From: Cryptomeria japonica
Taxonomy: Eukaryota; Streptophyta; Pinopsida; Cupressales; Cupressaceae
Direction of reading: 5' to 3'
Assembly (NCBI RefSeq): GCF_030272615.1
Contig: NC_081408.1
Coordinates: 342,699,793-342,763,792, forward strand
Length of the DNA stretch: 64,000 nt
Within the stretch, counting starts at the first letter, position 1. The number at the start of each line of letters is the position of its first letter. The notes beneath the pieces were generated by a model. That model did not search any database. It saw only the letters and a program-made list of their open reading frames with translations, and was not told the DNA's origin. A program made the translations under genes and the position numbers. Shown here piece by piece: positions 57,669 through 64,000 of this stretch.

Positions 57669-58168
57669 TCAATTTTCCCTTGGAAGTGCTAAAATTTGGC
57701 GTTGTGTCAGGATTTTTCCAGATTGCCATTGATTTTCCACCAGGAGTGCGGACTGGAGTGCGGACTATAGTGTAGACAATGTTGAGGATGATTCCATGCT
57801 TGGGTCGATTTTCCACCAGGCTGTTTTGTGACAAGTTAATGCCGATTTTTGTGCAGACTCTCAGTTCATACCCTAGTTGATTTTCCACTGAGAGCAATTT
57901 GATGAGTTTCGAGTTCGGATTTTCATCCAGACTGAGGTCGATTTTCCACCAGGGAGTGTTTTTTGCAAATGAAGTGAATTTGGAGTGTGGATTCCTTGTC
58001 CATGTCCCCATCGATTTTCGCCTGGCCTGTTTTGTATGCATTTTGATGAAATTTTGTATGGATTTTTATCCAAGCTAAGATCGATTTTCCCTTGTGGGGA
58101 ATTTTTGACGTTTTAAGTGATTTTAATGGGATTTCTTAATCCCATCTAAAGTCGATTTTCCCCTGGAA
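57669..58168 (+). repeat. Array of ~70-bp degenerate units inside LTR 1
   Basis: Eight copies of T(C/T)GATTTTCC(A/C)CC(A/T)GG or a variant, starting near 57669, 57729, 57805, 57877, 57938, 58011, 58081 and 58152, each with TTTCATCCA-like text before it. The minus-strand open frame at 57547-58041 is a by-product of this periodicity. Confidence 0.75.
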
Positions 58169-58336
58169 GCTCAATTTTGCCTTAAAATTCAAATATTTAA
58201 TAAGTGAGCCCCATTTTAATTGTTTTTAAATGATGATTAATGATTATTTAAAATTTTAAAAACAAAATTAAATAACTTGTAATAAGCATTTAATGTTTTT
58301 ACCCTTCTAGAAGCAAGTTGGTTTTTACTAAACAAG

Positions 58337-58344
58337 TATATAAG
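58337..58344 (+). promoter_or_regulatory. TATA box in LTR 1
   Basis: TATATAAG in an AT-rich context, followed by a purine-rich leader; a typical plant LTR promoter position. Confidence 0.5.
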
Positions 58345-58752
58345 CAAGTGTTTTATCCCACCTTGCTTGTGTGGTGAAAGTGAGAGGCAAAAGCAAGTAT
58401 AAGAGAGGAGTCTCCAACAATATTTTATTATTTAAATCTGCTAGGTGTCTCCATGAAAGGAGATTTTTCTCTCTTATTGGCGAATTTTGGCAAAGTGTTG
58501 AAGTGAAGTGTTGGATTGAGAATTTCTTTCCTCCATTTTTTTCCAGCTTGGCAATCCTTTCTATTGCTGCCATTGAAGATCATTTCCAGATTTTTTTCGA
58601 TTTTCCAAGTTTGGCGATTTTTCCAAGTTTGGTGTTTTTTGGTGAAAATTAGCGATTTTTGGTGTTTGAGACTTTGGCGATTTTGGTCTACCATTATTGC
58701 TTGCTGTTCCAAACCTCCATTGTTGCAGATTTGAGCTACATTGAAGACATTT

Positions 58753-59557
58753 TCAAAAATGGCGCTATAGCTGGAAAGTTCGATTTTTATTTTGCAAGTG
58801 CTGGGAGCTTACTTTGGTGAATTCCATGCATGTTTGATGCCGCCTTTGCCCCCTACTTGCTGTCATTTGCTTCAGATCTGAGTTTGCTTCAGATTTAGAC
58901 CTCCATTGTTGGCTGTACATTCAATTTTTCAGACTCAACTTTTATTGCCCAACCAGCTGCAACTTTAGCGATTTACATTTGGAGAGTATTTGGAGGCATT
59001 TTGGAATCATTTTCAGACCATTAGAAGGCTGTCTTAAGGTCTGCAACTGTGTTAATGGCTGTTTGTCCTCATAAATTTATCTTTTACCAGCCATAACTAT
59101 GTTTCCAAGATTAATTATTTTCATCATCGAGGCTGATTTTTATCGAGTTTGTGCATATTTTTGAAGGATTGCAACATATTTTTGAAGTTAATTTATTAGT
59201 TGTAGGTTGTCTTCAGATTTGTTGACCTCCATTGTTGATTGTGGAAGGTGTCTTCAGAGCTACCTTATGTGAAAACACAACCTTTCACACCTTTCCTTGG
59301 TCATCGTTGATCTGGTATACTCCTTTGCATTTTAGTTTGCATAATTTCTAAGCATAAGGAGGTATTAATGAATTTTATAGAGGGTTTCCATGCCCTAGCG
59401 TTGTCATACTTTGAATCTAATTGTCAAAATCTACCAAGAGTATGGACCATTTTCCTGACTTTATGATCTAATTAGCTAAAATCTTTAGAATGTCAGGAAT
59501 TTTATCAAGAACATTATTTATTTTCCTAAGTCTAACTTCAAGCTTCTTACAGGTGCG
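58753..59557 (+). other. Leader with a 3' splice-site-like end
   Basis: Noncoding, T-rich. It ends CTTCTTACAG directly before GTGCG and the start codon at 59558, as if the gag-like ORF began just after a spliced leader intron. Confidence 0.45.
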
Positions 59558-60667
59558 ATGTCGAAGTCCGGATTTAAGGAAATGAAAGAATTACTGAAGA
59601 TGCTGGAGATTGGATTCTATCCAGAGCTCAAGATTTCATCCAGATGGAAGGAGATCACAGATACAAACATGCATTTCCTATACTTGGACCAGATGCGACA
59701 GCAGATGTTCGGAGTCGAAAATCAGGTTCCTTCCCCAGCATATGCGAACATTATGAAGAGTGGTATTTTTCATGCCGTTGGATTTCCACAGTCCATACTG
59801 TGCAGTGAGCTTATCTTGGAGTGTGCACGATGTTATGATCCGCTCACGCGAATGATCAAAACTCCTAAGGGTGTTGTTATTGCCTACCTTGCTGAGGATG
59901 CTATTGCTGAGGTGTTCGGAATTCCACGCGAAACAGATATGAAGGATGTGACCAAGGATGAATATACAGAAAGATACACGAAGAAGATGGGTGCATGCAA
60001 GAATATGATAAACAAAGAGTGGATGATTGAGCCTAGGTCTCATCATTCCAAGGCTCCCAAGACACTCATGTGCATAGACTTCAAAGAGGAGTATAGCGAC
60101 TTACATATGCCTACTCAACAGAGTGATGGGCATGCCACAAGGAGCAATATTCGATGGATGGATGTTTTATTTCATCCAAGATTGTCTTAGAGGAACATTG
60201 GTAAATTGGTCTAAGATTATAAGTGATAATCTGGACTTTCAGCTGAGGAATGTAGAGCGGTCCAAGTCATTCGCCATGACTTCTTACTTGGTATACCTGC
60301 TTGCACGGTTTATTTCATACAGAGGATTGATATGCAAAGGTGAAGTCGGGAAAGGGCAAGGACAATTCAGGAGTCATGAATGCTACCCCCAGCCGAGCAT
60401 GTACAAAATTGAAGACTATAAGAGAGTGAATGATGCATTCACTATGTACATCACGCGGATGCTGCAAGGCGGAATCAGAGGACTACCAGTGATGTTAGGA
60501 TTTATGCAGACGAAGAGAGTCAAGCTCCCAAGAGAAGGAAGAACATGCTAGGAGAAGTCAAGGCTAGAGGGAAGAACATTGAGGAGATGAAGAAGAAACA
60601 AAAGACTATCATTCGTTCACCACCTCTCAGTGTCTCATCAATTAAAGTGATCGAAGTAACAGAATAG
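59558..60667 (+). pseudogene. Gag-like / plant transposon-like protein gene
   Basis: The first frame starts at ATG 59558 and encodes about 190 good residues (SRWKEITDTNMHFLYLDQM, SPAYANIMKSGIFHAVGFP, GVVIAYLAEDAIAEVFGIP). A shift near 60115 moves to a second frame (GAIFDGWMFYFIQDC, SFAMTSYLVYLLARFISYRG, MLQGGIRGLP). A further shift near 60535 leads to a basic tail ending TIIRSPPLSVSSIKVIEVTE and TAG at 60665-60667. Motif order and the SRWKE start recall the gene at 3719-5272, so both may be remote members of the plant transposon-protein superfamily; this is inference. There is no RT. The next LTR begins 12 bp after the stop, so the original 3' end may have been cut by that insertion. Confidence 0.6.
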
Positions 60668-61019
60668 AACAAGGAGACCTGTTGTGATGTTTTCACACAT
60701 CGCCCCATTGCAAATGGGGACCCCCTTCTTTTTAGGCCCTCCCGATTTTCTGGCTTGCGTTTTTGTGGTCTTTTCGCAACAGTCTCGTCAGTCTCTTTGC
60801 TTTGCAGGTGTTCGAGGATCATATTGGTCAAGTCTGCCTTCCGTTTGAGCAAATTCGGCTAAGTCTGGGACTCGTTTTGTGAATTTTAGGGTTTTTTTGC
60901 CTTCTGTCCTAGATTTTAGGGGTTTTTGTTAGGGATTTGGAAAAACTGAACATACAACTGGAATTAGGACCCTTCAAGGAACCTCCCAGTAAAATTTCAG
61001 CCAAAACGGAGCAACTTTC

Positions 61020-61210
61020 TATTTTTAGAAAGTTCCTATTTTTTAGGGATTTTACCGAGTCTTGGATTGGTCTAATTTTGCCAAAAATTAAACTTAATAT
61101 TTTTAGTAAGTTCTATATTTAGTAAGTTTCTATTTTTAGTAAGTGCTTTTCTGACCTATTTTGCCCAAACCTTGACATTTTGAAACACTTACTATTTGGG
61201 AAAATCTATT
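61020..61210 (+). repeat. TTTTTAGTAAGTT short repeats in LTR 2
   Basis: TATTTTTAG(A/T)AAGTT(C/T)C-like words recur at least five times between 61021 and 61150 with irregular spacing. Confidence 0.5.
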
Positions 61211-61647
61211 TTTGGCAGGATCTTCACAGGAAAACACTAAAAGCTGAATATCTTTGAAGACGCTGAAGACTGAATGTTCGTGAAGACCATTTCTAAATCC
61301 GGAAGAGTCAGAAGGCAGACAATTTGGGTCAAAAAAATGGTTAGGTTTGGAACTCCTATTCCAGAAGAGGAAAGCATGCAAAATCATCCAAGTCCAGAAA
61401 TTCACATCAATCCACCAATGTCATCCTTATCCGAAAATGGCCTGAAATTTGACTGTCTGGAAATTTGGAAGATCTTCCAAAATCCAGAATTTGCATTATG
61501 ATTCCTGTGGACCTGAAACCACTCTCAAACATCCTGACAATATATATGAAATATAACTTAAAGTATAAGAAAGGAAAAAGACATATTGAAGATGCCACTT
61601 ATACTTAAATGTTATATTTCATATCTATATCCTGACGAAGAGCCTGG

Positions 61648-61950
61648 AACTTGTGAAAAAAAATCCATGTGTCCATGGACATGGCCAAAATGCGCCCAAG
61701 TCAGCGGGGGGGCGCTAAAACCAAGAATGAATTCACAAGTGGAAAAATCCACTTCTCCATGGACATCTTGAAAATGCGCCCAAGTTAGGGCTGGGGTGCT
61801 AAAACCAAGAATGAATTCACAAGTGGAAAAATCCACCTCTCCATGGACATGCTGAAAATGCGCCCAGATCTGGGCTGGAGCGCTGAAACCAGGAAGGCAT
61901 TCACAAGAAGAAAATCCATGAATCCATGGGCGTAATGAAAATTTCACCTG
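61648..61950 (+). repeat. 84-bp tandem array in LTR 2
   Basis: Four units, starting near 61648, 61732, 61815 and 61900: TTCACAAGTGGAAAAATCCA, CTCCATGGACAT, AAAATGCGCCCAAGT, GGGGCGCTAAAACCAAGAATG. The two middle units are the most alike. The minus-strand open frame here is only the repeat read in one frame (28 residues per unit). Confidence 0.88.
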
Positions 61951-62195
61951 AGTTAAAAGAATTGGAATTTCGCCTAAGGCACAGAATCCAAGGAGTCAAG
62001 GAGGAATAAAAAAACAAAATTCCCCTCAGGCAAATTTTTGAATTTGCTATTTTTAGACACCGAATCTCGACAGAGTGTGGAAAATTTTATAGATTCGGAA
62101 TTGTGGCAGAATTCTCTATCCAATGAACTGACTCCTAAATTTTAGGAGGATCCCTAAAAATAGGGATGTTGAAAATGAGACATGGACAATTCACA

Positions 62196-62366
62196 AAGTA
62201 ATGGAAATTCCTTCTTTCAGGACATAATTCCAGGAAAGGTGAAAAATTGAGGTGAAAATTTGGCTAAGTGTTGGAAATTCCTTCCTTCACGACGAAATTC
62301 TTGGAAATGTGAAAATTTGGCTAAGTATTGGAAATTCCTTCCTTCGGGACAAAATTCCAAGCAAGG
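62196..62366 (+). repeat. ~62-bp tandem array in LTR 2
   Basis: Three units with TGGAAATTCCTTC(C/T)TTC, GGAC(A/G)(T/A)AATTCC and GGTGAAAATTTGGCTAAGT. Each begins with the palindrome GGAAATTCC. Confidence 0.8.
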
Positions 62367-63115
62367 AAGAAATACACCCAAGGATGAATTGAACATAAAA
62401 TTTCTAAGGCAAAGAAGGAATCAGGGATGAACTGAACAAGAAATTTCCCCTCCAGGAAAAATTTGAAAAATCCATTCTCGAGCATCAAATCACATCCAAA
62501 TTTCAAAAGTTTTACAGATTTGGATTCGTAGGAGAATTTTCTCCCTCCTAGACAGTGGAACCCTAATTTGGAAATTTTCCTAAAAAATAGGAAATGTGCA
62601 GAATTGATGAAAAACCTTCTTCAAGTAAGGAAAGTTGAGGAGACTTCAAGAAAATTCTTCCTGAATCGAATTTTCCCTCTCCAACAATTCCAGATGTGCA
62701 GGAGCAGATATACGACGACATAGTCCATTTGCATGGTGAGGATCTATTGAACACATGGCAGTATGGTGGCGCATTCATTGTCGGAATATTTGACCAAATG
62801 GCAACCTGGTCATTGCATGTTGAATTTATGGCAGATTCCTTTTGCATGCAGCCGCCGCATGTGGAAATGATGGAGCATTTATGACATAATGGGGTGATTT
62901 TTGCATGGATGAATATTCAACGCATGTTGGACGAATTTGAAGGAGGTGGTGCATTTAATGCGCAATGGATGCTATTTTGGGTACTTTTGAATTAATTGTA
63001 TATGGGCATGCATGATGGGTTATTAATTGGAGATTCCCACCTTGTTTCATCTTGAGTGGAGAATCTTTTAGGGAAAACCCTAATTAGGGTTTGCATGTAA
63101 TCATGGCCCGAGGCC

Positions 63116-63125
63116 TATATAAAGG
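63116..63125 (+). promoter_or_regulatory. TATA box in LTR 2
   Basis: TATATAAAGG, followed by GGGTGACCCCCTC; the strongest promoter-like site in this LTR. Confidence 0.65.
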
Positions 63126-63939
63126 GGTGACCCCCTCATTTGTAAAAGGAGGGAGCTTTGTATGAAATTGTTGCGATAAGCTTTGAGATAATAACAGTGA
63201 AACATTGTTCTTTGATGGTGTCCACTTAAGTTATTTTTTTAAAGCTTGCATGGTTTCACCTTCCTCGCTTAGATTAGAATTAGTTTAGTGCTTTGATTCC
63301 GATGGAGAATGTAATGGTGTTTGATGAATTTCCATGGTTCATACTTTTTGCATCTCACTGATTGTAAGTTGCAGTGTAAAGTTAGCCTGAACCCCCAAAT
63401 TTGTGCTAAGTTCAATTGTGAATAGTCATTTGGATTGCGCCGTGTTGGGTATTCAAATGCGCTTTTCTCAATATGAAAATCCTCCAACATCCTCAGAAGA
63501 TTGCACCGGTTCTTGCGGAGTTGTAGTTTATCTTGGCGAAGCAGAGCTTGGTTTATTTGAAATTTGTCCACCAGAGCACTATTCATTGTTATCACTGCCC
63601 TTAGGAGTAGATTTAGATCCTTCTAACCCTTTCCCCTTTACTTTCAGTTCATTTTAGTCCGTTCGAAGCAATAGCATCATAGAATTGCCATATCCGATGA
63701 TGGAGTTCTAGCCACAGCAAAGAAGTGAAAGAACGATGCACACGTAAGGCCCCTTGGATTACCAGCAATCACATCAGCTAACTGAGTCACGTCCACGTAT
63801 TGAAGGAACCTTGGAGTCGATTGTTTGAACTTCTTGCAATCTTAGCATGCAATCGTACTTTGATCAAGAGAGAGTGAAGTGACCGTTAGGCAACTTTATT
63901 CTGTGTTCGATGCTGTCATAAAAAACACGTCAACAGAAT

Positions 63940-63957
63940 TGGCGTTAGAAGGAGGGC
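63940..63957 (+). promoter_or_regulatory. Primer binding site after LTR 2
   Basis: TGGCGTTAGAAGGAGGGC lies four bases inside the LTR end. TGGCG starts of this kind are common for plant Gypsy elements; the tRNA is not assigned. Confidence 0.65.
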
Positions 63958-64000
63958 TGATCGTGATGAATCACTGAACAACCGAACTCCAAATCATATG

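Larger units (their letters stand above)
57060..58752 (+). mobile_element. Gypsy-like LTR 1
   Basis: Starts TGTTGTGACCTTTTCACAC, followed by CGCCCCATTGCTAATGGGG (a small hairpin). A TATA box lies at 58337, and a possible end ...TTTTCA before AAAATGGCGCTATAGC near 58753 would be a PBS-like start. The left end is well supported by the shared start with the LTR at 60680. The right end is tentative. Inside is the ~70-bp array annotated separately. Confidence 0.5.
60680..63935 (+). mobile_element. Gypsy 5' LTR (LTR 2), 3256 bp
   Basis: Starts TGTTGTGATGTTTTCACAC plus CGCCCCATTGCAAATGGGG and ends GTCAACA, followed by a primer site. A TATA box (TATATAAAGG) lies at 63116-63125, so U3 is about 2.4 kb. 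It contains the 84-bp and ~62-bp tandem arrays. Because a PBS follows, this is a 5' LTR and the rest of the element lies beyond the window. ATG-rich short frames inside it (62563-62884, 63269-63657) are not supported as genes. Confidence 0.75.

Noticed and set aside
57547-58041. 164-codon minus-strand open frame in LTR 1
   Set aside because: Openness follows from the ~70-bp repeats; no protein family.
61612-61947. 111-codon minus-strand repetitive protein
   Set aside because: It is the 84-bp array read in one frame; the period is a multiple of three by chance.

Overview
The window is nuclear DNA of a seed plant with a large, repeat-dominated genome. It holds long plant-type Copia and Gypsy LTR retrotransposons, a plant mobile domain pseudogene, a tonoplast aquaporin fragment, plant-style introns and AT-rich spacers. 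The 1.2-3.3 kb LTRs, the heavy decay of most copies and the low gene density suggest a gymnosperm, but the sequence alone does not prove it. I found no intact cellular gene, RNA gene or CRISPR array.

Layout. 1-3050: 3' end of a decayed Copia element and its LTR. 3.05-10.67 kb: a frameshifted plant transposon-like gene, AT-rich spacer, several degenerate tandem repeats and a TTAGCG-motif array. 10,671-23,528: a Copia tandem array of the form LTR-internal-LTR-internal-LTR; the middle LTR is truncated and the outer flanks almost match as target-site duplications. 23.5-25.5 kb: a second TTAGCG array and a reverse-strand copy of the transposon-like gene's C-terminus. 25.5-33.3 kb: a decayed Gypsy element with gag, protease, RT, RNase H and integrase on the plus strand.

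33,362-41,187 is a young Gypsy-type element on the minus strand that codes only for Gag and a protease-like domain. It has 1238-bp LTRs (about 14 differences by eye), a perfect ATATC target-site duplication and one open frame of 1142 codons, but no reverse transcriptase or integrase. 41,522-45,787 is a second gag/protease-only element, this time Copia-type, with 492-bp LTRs. It ends in an acidic C-terminal region in place of integrase and RT. 46.4-49.1 kb is a minus-strand plant mobile domain pseudogene; its proposed first intron carries a third TTAGCG-type array.

49.1-57.05 kb is mostly unassigned. It contains two candidate exons of an unrecognised host gene, a 43-codon aquaporin first-exon fragment and a 370-bp tandem duplication. 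57,060-64,000 holds two Gypsy-like LTRs that share only about the first 50 bp (with two small hairpins) and differ inside. A broken gag-like gene lies between them. The second LTR is complete (3.26 kb) and is followed by a primer binding site, so its element runs off the right edge.

The main theme is nested retrotransposition in which elements lacking replication genes are better preserved than complete ones. Many nonsense codons look like C-to-T changes, as expected in methylated plant repeats.
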